Assembly (NCBI GenBank): GCA_040002845.1
Contig: JBDUDR010000037.1
Location: 1-20,554 of the forward strand
DNA: 20,554 nt
Source: JBDUDR01 sp040002845
GTDB taxonomy: Bacteria; Actinomycetota; Actinomycetes; Propionibacteriales; Nocardioidaceae
Reading direction: 5' to 3'
Below, piece after piece: positions 6,700-15,027 of this stretch (positions within the stretch are counted from its first letter, which is position 1; each line of letters starts with the position of its first letter). A program made the position numbers and the translations under genes. Below the pieces are notes generated by a model. It was not told the origin of the DNA. It saw only the letters and a list, made by a program, of their open reading frames with translations, and made no database searches.

Positions 6700-7099
6700 C
6701 GCGAGCGTCGTGGTCGACTGGGTTGCGCCGGACGTTGACCCCAAGGGTCCAGCGAGACGGTTGTTGGATGTCTGGGCGCGAACCGGCGAAGTGGTGAGCG
6801 CTCCTCGGCTGTTGATGGAGGAGGTCGCCAACGCTCTGCTCACGGGTGTTCGGCGCCAGCGGTGGGACGGCGCGGCAGCCGACGCCGGATTCGACCTGTT
6901 GCGAACACTGCCCGTGGCTCTGCTCGACGAACCTCGTGATCTCGGCCGGGCCTGGGAGCTCTCGCGTCGCTACGACCAACACCCCGTGTACGACATGGTG
7001 TACGTTGCGTTGGCCGAGCGATTGGGGCAGACGCTGGTGACGGCCGACGAAGCATTGCTCAGTCGACTACGCCGGTTGGACTTCGTCCGGGGTTTATAG
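6686..7099 (+). CDS. PIN-domain ribonuclease toxin (VapC-like)
   Basis: A 137-residue single PIN domain. The acidic metal-binding residues are all in place: Asp5 in VVDASVVVDW, Glu45/Glu46 in LLMEEVANAL, Asp103 in PVYDMVYVALAE and Asp121 in VTADEALL. VapC-type toxins cleave specific RNAs (tRNA or rRNA) and are held inactive by the partner antitoxin. ATG 6686 was chosen over GTG 6674 because PIN domains normally begin a few residues before the first Asp. It is translated from within the end of the antitoxin gene. The complete catalytic set suggests an active toxin. Confidence 0.88.
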   Translation: MPVVDASVVVDWVAPDVDPKGPARRLLDVWARTGEVVSAPRLLMEEVANALLTGVRRQRWDGAAADAGFDLLRTLPVALLDEPRDLGRAWELSRRYDQHPVYDMVYVALAERLGQTLVTADEALLSRLRRLDFVRGL

Positions 7100-7165
7100 G
7101 TAGCGGACCTTCCCCAGATGGCAGCCACGAAGGCGTGGGAAGTGTCGCGGGGGAGGGTGTCGGGC

Positions 7166-7459
7166 ATGTGGATCGGCTGGATTGAGCTAGACCTGCTGCT
7201 CGGCGATGTGCACTCGCTGAAAACCAAGCGGTCGCATGTACGGCCGCTCATCACCGAGATTCGGCGGCGCTTCGATGTTTCCGTCGCCGAGGTCGGTCAC
7301 CTCGACCTGCATCGCCGGGGTCTGGTTGGGGCCGCCCTGGTGGCAGCGGATCGTCGACGCGTCGTCGAGATGCTCGACGCGGTGGAGCAGTTCGTCGCGT
7401 CGCGTCCGGAGTTTGAGTTGCTGTCGGCACGCCGGAGTGTGGGCAACAGCGACGACTAG
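7166..7459 (+). CDS. DUF503 (YlxP-like) protein
   Basis: A 97-residue protein covering the full DUF503 family: WIELDLLLGDVHSLKTKRS (the SLKxKR motif), VRPLITEIRRRFDVSVAEVG and a closing ELLSARR. ATG 7166 is preferred over ATG 7118 because GGGGGAGGG (7149-7157) lies 8 bases upstream and the family starts at MWxGW. The biochemical role is unsettled. The gene is normally found in the nusA-infB-rbfA ribosome-biogenesis cluster, whereas here it stands between a toxin gene and a DinB protein. Confidence 0.85.
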   Translation: MWIGWIELDLLLGDVHSLKTKRSHVRPLITEIRRRFDVSVAEVGHLDLHRRGLVGAALVAADRRRVVEMLDAVEQFVASRPEFELLSARRSVGNSDD

Positions 7460-7566
7460 GGCCGCGCGAGTGGGCCGATCGCTGCTGCTAGCACGCGGGT
7501 TGGCTGTCTCCCGCGGGCCGGGAATCCGCGGTTGTACGCGTCCGATCGATCTGGAACCATGGCGCG

Positions 7567-8355
7567 ATGCCAGCGCAGTACGGTCCACATCGGTGGTCGG
7601 CGGGTTATCACGACGACGGCAACAACGACGCGTTCCGTGGCGCGACCTTCATGGTCGCCGACCTCGCGGGCGCACGGTTCGTCGACTGCGACATGACCGG
7701 CGTCAAGATCGTCGACGCCGCACTCATCGACGTCGACGTGTCCGGCTACGTCGACCGGCTCGTGGTCAACGGCGTCGACGTCACCGGGTTCGTGGACGCC
7801 GAGCTCGACCGCCGACACCCCGAACGTGTGCAGCTACGCGAGATGCAGACGGCCGACGACTACCGCGCGATGTGGGACACGATCGAACGGCTCTGGTCGG
7901 ACACGGTCGCCCGCGCCGAGCGGCTGCCCGAACCGGTTCGCCACGAAGGGGTCGACGACGAGTGGTCCTTCGTCGAGACGCTGCGTCATCTCGTCTTCAT
8001 CACCGACTCCTGGGCGAGTCGCACGGTCCTCGACGAGCCGATGCCGTACCACCGGCTCGGTCTCACCCAAACCGCCTATGCCCCCGCGGACGCGGCGGCG
8101 CTCGGCATCGACCTCGACGCGCGTCCTTCGTTCGCAGAGGTGATGACGGTCCGCGCCGACCGCATGGCGCTGGTGCGCGGCCTCGTCAACGGTCTCACGG
8201 ACACCGAGCTCGAACGGCTGTGCATGCGTGCGCCTGCTCCCGGTTATCCCGAGGGATCGCGCTCGGTCGGAGAGTGCCTCGGCGTGGTGATGGAGGAGGA
8301 GAGCGAGCACCACCGCTACGCGGTGCGCGACCTCGCGGTGCTGGAAGCGCGTTAG
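7567..8355 (+). CDS. Pentapeptide-like / DinB-fold fusion protein
   Basis: A 262-residue protein. Residues about 22-78 contain irregular pentapeptide-like repeats (AFRGATFMVADLAGARFVD, then CDMTGVKIVDAALIDVDVSG), predicted to form a short right-handed beta-helix. Residues about 95-262 are a DinB-type four-helix bundle with the expected histidines: His141 in TLRHLVFITDSW and His248/His249 in SEHHRYAVRDLAVLE. DinB proteins are metal-binding, and many act as thiol-dependent transferases. Actinobacterial proteins of this combined layout are common but uncharacterised. ATG 7567 has no clear ribosome site. It appears intact. Confidence 0.82.
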   Translation: MPAQYGPHRWSAGYHDDGNNDAFRGATFMVADLAGARFVDCDMTGVKIVDAALIDVDVSGYVDRLVVNGVDVTGFVDAELDRRHPERVQLREMQTADDYRAMWDTIERLWSDTVARAERLPEPVRHEGVDDEWSFVETLRHLVFITDSWASRTVLDEPMPYHRLGLTQTAYAPADAAALGIDLDARPSFAEVMTVRADRMALVRGLVNGLTDTELERLCMRAPAPGYPEGSRSVGECLGVVMEEESEHHRYAVRDLAVLEAR

Positions 8356-8372
8356 GACCCGGTCACGAATGA

Positions 8373-9060
8373 GTGCCATCCCGAGCGCCGAGCCCGGTCG
8401 GGCATCGCAAAATGCGACGTTCCGGTAGTCGGCCGCGCCTCTGGACAGCATCACCGTCACACTTTGTGGCACCAAACCAGCTGACGCGCGCCAACATCAT
8501 CGAAGCGACGCGTAATCTGTTGGCTACCAGCGCGCGGTACACGGACGTCAGCGTGCCGGCCGTTGCTCGTGAGGCCGATGTGTCCCGTGACACCGTGTAC
8601 CGGCAGTTCGGTTCCAAGAGTGGCCTGCTCGAAGCGGTATTCGAGGGTGCGGCCAGAGGGGGTTTGGACCAGATACGCACCGCGTTCACTCAGCCGAGCG
8701 CACTCGAGGGGATCGGTCGCCTCATAGAGGTGTTCTGCGGATTCTGGGCCAGCGACCCAACCGTCGGTCGGCGCCTGCGCAGCATGGCGGGACTCGATTC
8801 CGTTGGAGAAGGCACTGGCTGCGCGTGATGAGAGAAGGCGAGATGCCCTGCGGGTGCTCCTGCGGCGACTGCAAGACGAAATAGATCCCCGTCCTGCTGC
8901 GCTGAGCGACGACATGTTCGAGGACAGCGTCGACCTGCTCCATGCGCTGACCAGTTTTCAGACCTACGACCAGCTGTCAGCCGGACGGCAGCAGGCAGAC
9001 GTGGCCTCCCTGCTGACTCGGTCGTCCCACGTCCTGCTCGGCGCCGAGCGCAACGTCTGA
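8373..9060 (+). pseudogene. TetR-family regulator interrupted by a +1 frameshift
   Basis: The first frame contains a TetR DNA-binding domain: LTRANIIEATRNLLATSARY followed by VSVPAVAREADVSRDTVYRQFGSKSGLLEAVF. It reaches MAGLDSVGEGTGCA and stops at 8828. The other + frame then continues LEKALAARDERRRDALRVLL to a stop at 9060, as TetR ligand domains do. The join lies about 8793-8803: removing one T from GATTCCG would give a continuous GLDPLEKALAARDERRR. The start is uncertain (GTG 8373, ATG 8412 or GTG 8466; the last fits the domain best). The downstream membrane-protein gene is the obvious regulatory target. The shift may be a true mutation or a sequencing error. Confidence 0.78.
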
Positions 9061-9097
9061 CAGGTACGGAAGCAACAGGCAAGGAGGAGAGTTGGGC

Positions 9098-9690
9098 ATG
9101 ACGTCACTCACGTACAAGCACAACCTCGAGTGGGACCTACGCTCGATGACTCGGGCGCCTATCACGTGGCCGAAGGTGTTGTGGCTGACCGGAGTCGTGC
9201 TGCTGGTCACGATGGGTTTCCACATTGGCGCACTCCTGGTGACAGGCGGCCCGGTTTCCGGACCGGTGTCCTTGCGAAAGCCAGAGACGTTCGCGGAGAC
9301 CGGTTGGTTGGATGCCTGGTCGGTTGCCCTGATGCTTCCGACGCTGCGCACCAGGGCGTGGCAGCGGCACGTGATCGGCGTCGCAGTTGTTGCCTTCGGG
9401 ATCGGCGAGACGACCGTGATGGCCATCGAGGCTTGGCGCGGCGTACCCAGTCACTACAACTTCACGACGACGTTTGACGCCATCTTGATGCGCGCCGGTG
9501 CGGCCGGCACGGCCGGGGTCTTCCTCATCGGAGTCGTGGTCCTTCTGCACTGCGTCAGCTGCCTCTCGACCGACTCTCGCCGGTCTCGCTGGTTGTGCTC
9601 ACCGGCTGCGGGCTATGCCTCCTAGTTTCGTACGTGATGGTGGCGGCGGCCCTGGTGAGAGAACGCCGCGCCCGGTCGAAGCCCGGCTAG
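9098..9690 (+). pseudogene. Multi-pass membrane protein interrupted by a frameshift
   Basis: It starts at ATG 9098 with AAGGAGG 10 bases upstream. The first frame gives four hydrophobic segments (about residues 27-49, 69-81, 93-110, 134-150) and conserved-looking motifs GPVSLRKPETF and AWRGVPSHYNFTTTFDA, seen in a family of uncharacterised actinobacterial membrane proteins. That frame turns polar and Cys/Ser-rich after about 9545 and stops at 9625. A second frame continues from about 9560 as LPLDRLSPVSLVVLTGC and a clear last helix (LCLLVSYVMVAAALV), then a basic tail and a stop at 9690. A single missing base (or two extra) near 9541-9560 explains both. Function unknown. It is probably controlled by the preceding TetR gene. 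Confidence 0.7.
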
Positions 9691-9720
9691 GAGAGAGCCT
9701 GGATCGACAGGCGAGGGGGC

Positions 9721-11097
9721 TCAGTGCAGCCACCGGGTGGCGGCGGCCAACTCCTCGTCGCTGGCGTCGGCGAACAGCTCCATCTCGCTCTCCCTGACTG
9801 CCAGGATCGACTCCACCAGCTCGGAGCCGAACGCGGACGTGAGCACCGGGTCCTCCTGGAACGCGGCCAACGACTCCCCGAGGTTGGTGGGGAGCCGGGC
9901 GATCCCACGGTCTGCGAGGACGGACTCGTCGAGTGCGGCAGGGTCGACATCGATCGGGTCAGGCAGCGTCGCGCTCTCCGAGATGCCGGCACCGCCGGCG
10001 GCCAGCAACGCTGCCATCAGCAGGTAAGGATTGGCCAGCAGGTCGAAGCACTTGACCTCCATGTTGGCCGCCCACGAGGTGCTGCCCGTCGATCCGGTGA
10101 CCATGCGCATCGCGGCCTCGCGGTTCTCCAGGCCCCAACACCCATAGGTCCCGGCCCAGTGCGAGGGAACGAGCCGGAGATAGCTCACGACGCTCGGGGC
10201 GCCGACCGCCAGCAGCGCCGGTAGGCGCGACAGGATGCCGGCGCTGAACGCCTCGCCGACCGCGCTGAGCCCGAACCGTCCGTCACCGCCCGCCATCAGG
10301 TTCTCGTCGCCCCGCCACAGGCTCAGGTGTACGTGCCCCCCGTTGCCGACACCCGGCACCGCCACCTTCGGGGAGAAGGAGGTACGCAGTCCATGCGCAA
10401 GTCCGACCGCCCGGATCGTGGATCTGACCAGCACTGAGGTGTCCGCCGCGCCTGTCGGCGAGTCGGCAGCCACCGACAGCTCGAGCTGTCCCGGTGCGTA
10501 CTCGGGATGGAACTGGTCCACGCTCACACCCTCGTCGGTCAGGGCCGTGAGCACGTCGCGCGAGTAGTCCGAGAGTCCGACCAGACGGGTCATGCCGTAC
10601 CCGGGGCCCTGGACACCGGCCGTGAAGTCGTCGCCGGGTCCGGCTGAGACGACCCACTCGATCTCGAAGGTCGCCTTGACGGTGAAGCCTTGCCCGGCGA
10701 GCTCATCGGTGAGGCGCTGGAGGAGCAAGCGGTTGCACTGCGAGTGCGGCTCACCCGACTGCTGGTAGCGGTCGGCGGGTGCCCATGCCCAGCCGGGCTG
10801 TGCAGCGAGCGTGACCAGACGTCGCAGGTCGGGAATGACCCGCAGGTCACCCACGGAGGCCGAGCCATCGCTGGGTCCGGCTATCCAGTCATCGCAGCGA
10901 AAGCGGTCGAAGCAGGTCGAGATACCGACGCCCCAGGCGGCCAACTGCGGGAGCCGGTCAAGCGGGACGGTCTTGACGCGGGTGATGCCCGAGTTGTCGA
11001 CGAAGGTGGTGGCCACCCCCACCACCCCCTGGTCGAACAGCTCGGCCAACCGCCCCTCAGCCTGCTCGCTGCGTGCTTCTCGTTCGCTCACGTCCAC
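9721..11097 (-). CDS. Glutamine-synthetase-like gamma-glutamyl ligase (GlnA3/GlnA4/FluG C-terminal type)
   Basis: A 458-residue protein from GTG 11097, which has GGAAAGAG about 7 bases upstream. The 342 bases of open frame before it are antisense to the permease gene. Glutamine-synthetase landmarks are present: FEIEW (144-148) with metal-site glutamates, HPEYAPGQLELS (197-208), GNGGHVHLSLW (251-261) in the ATP/glutamate site, and ENREAAMRMV (324-333). The sequence resembles the non-classical ligases that join glutamate to polyamines, ethanolamine or other amines more than assimilatory GlnA: there is no adenylylation-site region and the motifs diverge. It is divergent from a permease/PLP enzyme/FluG-type amidohydrolase operon, which supports a catabolic gamma-glutamylation role. 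The amine substrate is unknown. Confidence 0.85.
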   Translation of the reverse strand: MDVSEREARSEQAEGRLAELFDQGVVGVATTFVDNSGITRVKTVPLDRLPQLAAWGVGISTCFDRFRCDDWIAGPSDGSASVGDLRVIPDLRRLVTLAAQPGWAWAPADRYQQSGEPHSQCNRLLLQRLTDELAGQGFTVKATFEIEWVVSAGPGDDFTAGVQGPGYGMTRLVGLSDYSRDVLTALTDEGVSVDQFHPEYAPGQLELSVAADSPTGAADTSVLVRSTIRAVGLAHGLRTSFSPKVAVPGVGNGGHVHLSLWRGDENLMAGGDGRFGLSAVGEAFSAGILSRLPALLAVGAPSVVSYLRLVPSHWAGTYGCWGLENREAAMRMVTGSTGSTSWAANMEVKCFDLLANPYLLMAALLAAGGAGISESATLPDPIDVDPAALDESVLADRGIARLPTNLGESLAAFQEDPVLTSAFGSELVESILAVRESEMELFADASDEELAAATRWLH

Positions 11098-11211
11098 GGC
11101 ACATCTCTTTCCGTCGCGAGCGCGGGGCGGTGTATGGACAAACGGTAGGCGCGCGCTCAAACTCGCATCGTAAGGAATGTGACCAGTCGGCACCACTGTG
11201 AGGGAGTTCGC
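11098..11211. promoter_or_regulatory. Divergent promoter region of the gamma-glutamylation locus
   Basis: These 114 bases separate the start codons of the ligase (-) and the permease (+), so promoters for both sides must lie here or inside the coding ends. Shared control by one regulator is likely. I see no convincing palindrome or -35/-10 pair. AGGGAG at 11201-11206 is the ribosome site of the permease. Confidence 0.55.
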
Positions 11212-12681
11212 GTGGACGCATCCGGTGAGGGCAGGCGGGGGCTGCGTCGAAGCTTGTCGGTGTGGCAAGCAGTGGGCATCTCGGTTGCCCTGATGGCCCC
11301 GAGCATGGCGGCCAACATCAACCCGCAAGGCACGGCGGGCCTCGTCGGCCGGGCGACACCGTTGGCGTTCTTCCTGGCGGCTGTCGCCGTGCTCCTGATC
11401 GCGTACGTGTTTGTACGTCTTTGCCAGTACTACCGGCACGCCGGATCCGTCTACGTCTTCGCCGGTGCGACGCTGGGCCCGCGGGCCGGCGCCGTCGCGG
11501 GACTGGGCCTGATGGCGACGTACATCTTCTACGGACTCGTGACGTCATCGGCGGCCGGGATCTTCGGTGCTGCGTTCCTCGATGAGATCGACATCTGGAA
11601 CGACCAGCCGTGGTGGGCCGGGTTCCTGGTCGGAGGTGTCGCCCTCCTACTCGCTCTCGTCCTCGCGATCGCGCCGGCGCGGGGGACGACCTCCCTCCTG
11701 CTGACGGTTGAGGGCGTCACGGTGCTGCTCATCGTGGTCATCTCCGGAGTCGTCTTGGTCAAGATGCTGGCTGGAGATGCCCCGAACGGCGCTGACTTCA
11801 CCCTCGACGTCTTCAAGGTCGAGCCGGGCACCGGAACATCCAGCTTGTTCCTCGGCATCATCTTCGGCTTGCTGTCCTTCGCCGGCTTCGAGGCGGCGTC
11901 GACACTCGGCGAAGAGGCACACAACCCGCGGCGAGACATCCCCCGCGCGATCTTGGGCACCGCGATCTTCGGTGGGATCTACTTCACGGTGGTGACCGCG
12001 ATCGAGATGATGGGTTTCGGCACCGACGCCAAGGGCGTCAACAACTTCATCCACTCCCCCGCCCTGCTCGGAGAGCTCGGTACGTCCTACGTCGGCGCCT
12101 GGGTGGGTGACCTCATTACGTTGGGTGCGTGCATCAGCGCATTTGCGTGCTGCCTGGCCTGTGTGGTGGGCTCATCGCGGCTGCTCTTCGCGATCTCGCG
12201 GGACTTGTCCCCCGGTGGAACCATCGGACAAACCGGTTCGAACGACACCCCGGCTGCCGCGACCGGCATCGTGGTCGCACTCATAGCGATCATTGGGCTG
12301 GTCTCCGGGGTCTTCTTCGGCGCCAAACCGTTCGACACGTTCTTGTGGAGCGGCACCATCGGCACGCTGATCCTGCTGGTCGCGTATGTGCTGGCCACCA
12401 TCGGGTGCATCAAGCTCGTCTTCATCGACAGGTTGCTGCGCGTTCCCCAGTGGCAGGTCGTCATCCCGGTGGCAGCGCTGGCCATGCTGGGCTACACGCT
12501 CTACCGCAACGTCTTCCCGTACCCCACCGAAGGTGCGCCGCAATGGTTCCCGGTCGTTGCCTTCGGTTGGCTGGCTCTCGTCACCATCGTCATGCTGGTG
12601 GCGCCGAACCTGGCGCGACGGCTCTCGTTGGAGATGGACAAGGTCGACCAGGGCGACGAGCTGGCCACCACCACAAACTGA
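11212..12681 (+). CDS. APC-superfamily amino acid/amine permease
   Basis: A 489-residue inner-membrane transporter with about 12 hydrophobic helices. The first unit, LSVWQAVGISVALMAPSMAA, with the helix-breaking Gly-rich segment, and the later FGLLSFAGFEAASTLGEEAH (about 230-250) are typical of APC-family amino acid and amine importers. GTG 11212 was chosen because AGGGAG lies 5 bases upstream; GTG 11179 has its AAGGA only 2 bases away. It is followed after 14 bases by the PLP-enzyme gene. It probably brings in the substrate that the ligase, PLP enzyme and amidohydrolase process. Confidence 0.88.
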   Translation: MDASGEGRRGLRRSLSVWQAVGISVALMAPSMAANINPQGTAGLVGRATPLAFFLAAVAVLLIAYVFVRLCQYYRHAGSVYVFAGATLGPRAGAVAGLGLMATYIFYGLVTSSAAGIFGAAFLDEIDIWNDQPWWAGFLVGGVALLLALVLAIAPARGTTSLLLTVEGVTVLLIVVISGVVLVKMLAGDAPNGADFTLDVFKVEPGTGTSSLFLGIIFGLLSFAGFEAASTLGEEAHNPRRDIPRAILGTAIFGGIYFTVVTAIEMMGFGTDAKGVNNFIHSPALLGELGTSYVGAWVGDLITLGACISAFACCLACVVGSSRLLFAISRDLSPGGTIGQTGSNDTPAAATGIVVALIAIIGLVSGVFFGAKPFDTFLWSGTIGTLILLVAYVLATIGCIKLVFIDRLLRVPQWQVVIPVAALAMLGYTLYRNVFPYPTEGAPQWFPVVAFGWLALVTIVMLVAPNLARRLSLEMDKVDQGDELATTTN

Positions 12682-12695
12682 GAGGCAACCTCGGA

Positions 12696-13880
12696 ATGCC
12701 CGTCGGCCGGCCTGCCCAAGCTGCCTCCTTCACTCCCCGCGCTCGCCCGGTCGTGCCACCGATCCATCATGCGGTGACGTACTTTCTCGACGACGAGTCG
12801 TACAAGGACGTCCAGGCCGGTGGACTCGACGAGATCTGGTACGGCCGGTTCCGCAACCCGACCGTTGACGTGGCGGCTGCGGAGGTTGCCCGGCTGGAGT
12901 CCGCGGAGGCGGCCTTCATGACGTCGTCGGGGATGGCGGCCATCGCCACCACGTTGCTGACACTGCTTCGCTCCCGCGGTCGGATCGTTGCAGCCGCGCA
13001 GGTGTACGGCGACACCCGCGACCTGCTGGTCCGGGACCTGCCAGGCTGGGGTTTCGATGTCGTCCAGGTGGACGCGGTCGACCTGGACGCGTGGTCGAAG
13101 GCGATCACCGGAGGTCCGACCACGGTCGTGTTCGTAGAGACGCTGTCCAACCCGCAGCTCGAGCTCGCGGACCTGCCTGCTCTGTCCCGGCTCGCACACC
13201 ACCAGGGCGCCAAGCTGGTCGTCGACAACACGTTCACCACGCCGTACAACGTCCGACCCCTCGAGCTTGGTGCCGACATCGTGGTTCACTCCGCGACCAA
13301 GTTCCTCAACGGTCATTCGGACGCAATCGCCGGAGTCGTGCTCGGAAGTTATGACCTGGTACGTCAGGTGCAGCGCAGGGTGGTGACCCTGGGATGCTGC
13401 CTCGATCCGCACGCTGCTTATCTCGTGTGGCGAGGAATGCAGACGTTTGACCTGCGGCTTGCTCGCTCCAACGCGACGGCCCGGGCGGTCGCCGACGCAC
13501 TCGCCGAGCGCGACGACGTGCGCGCTGTGCGGCACCCGTCGCGTGACGACTACCCACGGTCAGAGGTCGCCCGGCGCGTGCTTCGGCGCAACGACGACGG
13601 AACACTGCGCGCGGGAGCGCTGGTGTCGTTCACGGTCCGAGGCGGAGACCGTCGGGCCCTGCAGGTCATGCGGAAGCTCGAGATCGCCTGCGAGGCGACC
13701 AGCCTGGGAGGAGTCGAGACCCTCGTCAGTACGCCCTTCAACTCCTCGCACTTCTCTCTGAGCCCGGACGAGCGCAGGAGCGCACGCATCGACGACGGCA
13801 TGATCCGGCTGTCGTGTGGAGTCGAACCCGCGGGGCTGCTCATCGCCGATCTCATTCGAGCCCTCGAGGCGACGCCGTGA
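12696..13880 (+). CDS. Cys/Met-metabolism PLP-dependent enzyme (gamma-synthase/lyase family)
   Basis: A 394-residue fold-type I enzyme of the trans-sulfuration family. Visible landmarks: YGRFRNPT (49-56) with the phosphate-contacting Tyr/Arg of the neighbouring subunit, SSGMAAI (77-83), VYGDTRDLL (103-111), VVDNTFTTP (175-183), HSATKFLNGHSD with PLP lysine 202, and SLGGVETLVSTP (336-347) before the carboxylate-binding arginine (Arg371). The residue after Tyr104-Gly is Asp106, where methionine gamma-lyases carry Cys, so a strict methionine gamma-lyase is unlikely. Beta- or gamma-elimination or replacement on a Cys- or homoserine-like substrate is expected. ATG 12696 follows the permease stop by 14 bases, and the stop overlaps the next start. 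Confidence 0.88.
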   Translation: MPVGRPAQAASFTPRARPVVPPIHHAVTYFLDDESYKDVQAGGLDEIWYGRFRNPTVDVAAAEVARLESAEAAFMTSSGMAAIATTLLTLLRSRGRIVAAAQVYGDTRDLLVRDLPGWGFDVVQVDAVDLDAWSKAITGGPTTVVFVETLSNPQLELADLPALSRLAHHQGAKLVVDNTFTTPYNVRPLELGADIVVHSATKFLNGHSDAIAGVVLGSYDLVRQVQRRVVTLGCCLDPHAAYLVWRGMQTFDLRLARSNATARAVADALAERDDVRAVRHPSRDDYPRSEVARRVLRRNDDGTLRAGALVSFTVRGGDRRALQVMRKLEIACEATSLGGVETLVSTPFNSSHFSLSPDERRSARIDDGMIRLSCGVEPAGLLIADLIRALEATP

Positions 13881-14995
13881 GCCAGACGCGTCGCTTCGCG
13901 CTCGGCCAGCTCATCGACCATCACTGTCATGGTCTGGTGCAGCGTGAGCTCGACCGGGCGCAGTTCGAGATGCTGCTCAACGAGGGCACGGGCGCGAGCT
14001 CCCTCGGGACCAGCGTGTTCGACTCCATGCTTGGCCTGGCCGTACGCCGTTGGTGCGCTCCGGTGCTCGACCTCGCACCGAGGGCGAACCCCACCGACTA
14101 CCTGGCGCGGCGCCTCGAGCTGGGCATCGCCGAGGTGAACCGGCGTTTCGTCTCGGCGGCTGGAGTGAGCGACTTCATCGTCGACACCGGTTATGAACCC
14201 GAACCGGTCAGCTCACCCACCGAGCTGGCCGCCTTGAGCGGTGGCCGGGCGCACGAGATCGCGCGACTGGAGTCGATCGGGGAGCTGCTGCTCGCCGAGG
14301 GCGTACCGCTGGCGGAGTTCGGTGGGCGTTTCGTCGACCAGCTGCGCTCATCCGCGGTGGTGGGTGCGAAGAGCATCGCGGCCTACCGGGTGGGTCTGGG
14401 GTTGCCCCCGGCCAAACCGACCGAGGATGAGCTGATCGAGGCCCTGCGCGAGATCGAACCGGGTGCCGATGGCGAGTTCCGGATCGCGCACCCGGCCGTC
14501 AACGCCTACTTGGCGTGGACCGCCATCGAGGTGGGCCTGCCGCTGCAGTTCCATGTCGGGTATGGCGACAGCGATGTCGACCTGCTCGACTGTGACCCCT
14601 TGCGCCTGACCCCGTTCCTGCGAGCCACTCAGCAGCGGGGCGTGCCGGTGTTGCTGCTGCACAACTACCCCTTCCACCGGCACGCGAGCTACTTGGCGCA
14701 GGTCTTCGACCACGTCTTCATGGACGTCGGCTTGTCGGTGCACAACGCCGGCGCTCTGTCGCGCACCATCATCGGTGAGTCACTCGAGCTGGTGCCGTTC
14801 GGCAAGATGCTCTACTCCTCCGACGCGTTCGGACTATCGGAGCTCTACTACCTCGGCGCGCTGCTCTTCAGGCGTGGGCTGTCCGGCGTCTTGGAGACGC
14901 TCGTCACGGACGGCGAGATGGGGGCCGCCGATGCCAATCACCTCGCTGCACTCGTCTGCCACGACAACGCCCGTCGGGTGTACGCCCTGGGCTGA
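13877..14995 (+). CDS. FluG-type amidohydrolase
   Basis: A 372-residue TIM-barrel amidohydrolase resembling the N-terminal half of fungal/plant FluG. GTG 13877 overlaps the preceding stop in a 4-base GTGA, indicating translational coupling. Metal-ligand candidates are in order: IDHHCHG (13-19) giving His16 and His18, VGAKSIAAY with Lys165, FHVGYGD with His226, LLHNYPFHR with His262, and YSSDAFGL with Asp316. The family hydrolyses amide, ester or related bonds. With the glutamine-synthetase-like gene across the divergent promoter, both FluG domains are present here as separate proteins. A plausible inferred role is hydrolysis of a gamma-glutamyl amide or of a downstream amide. Confidence 0.86.
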   Translation: MSQTRRFALGQLIDHHCHGLVQRELDRAQFEMLLNEGTGASSLGTSVFDSMLGLAVRRWCAPVLDLAPRANPTDYLARRLELGIAEVNRRFVSAAGVSDFIVDTGYEPEPVSSPTELAALSGGRAHEIARLESIGELLLAEGVPLAEFGGRFVDQLRSSAVVGAKSIAAYRVGLGLPPAKPTEDELIEALREIEPGADGEFRIAHPAVNAYLAWTAIEVGLPLQFHVGYGDSDVDLLDCDPLRLTPFLRATQQRGVPVLLLHNYPFHRHASYLAQVFDHVFMDVGLSVHNAGALSRTIIGESLELVPFGKMLYSSDAFGLSELYYLGALLFRRGLSGVLETLVTDGEMGAADANHLAALVCHDNARRVYALG

Positions 14996-15027
14996 CCGCG
15001 GGTGAAGGTGTCGCCCGGAGCAGGTGG

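Noticed and set aside
7236..8372. A 378-codon + frame overlapping DUF503 and DinB genes
   Set aside because: Arg-rich shadow; both genes in the other frames have recognisable families.
8790..8830. Programmed ribosomal frameshifting in the TetR gene
   Set aside because: No slippery heptamer, downstream pseudoknot or stimulatory ribosome site is visible. A simple one-base indel explains it.
11098..11439. N-terminal extension of the GS-like protein to 572 residues
   Set aside because: The extension has no family resemblance and lies antisense to the permease start. GTG 11097 has a ribosome site and gives the family's usual length.
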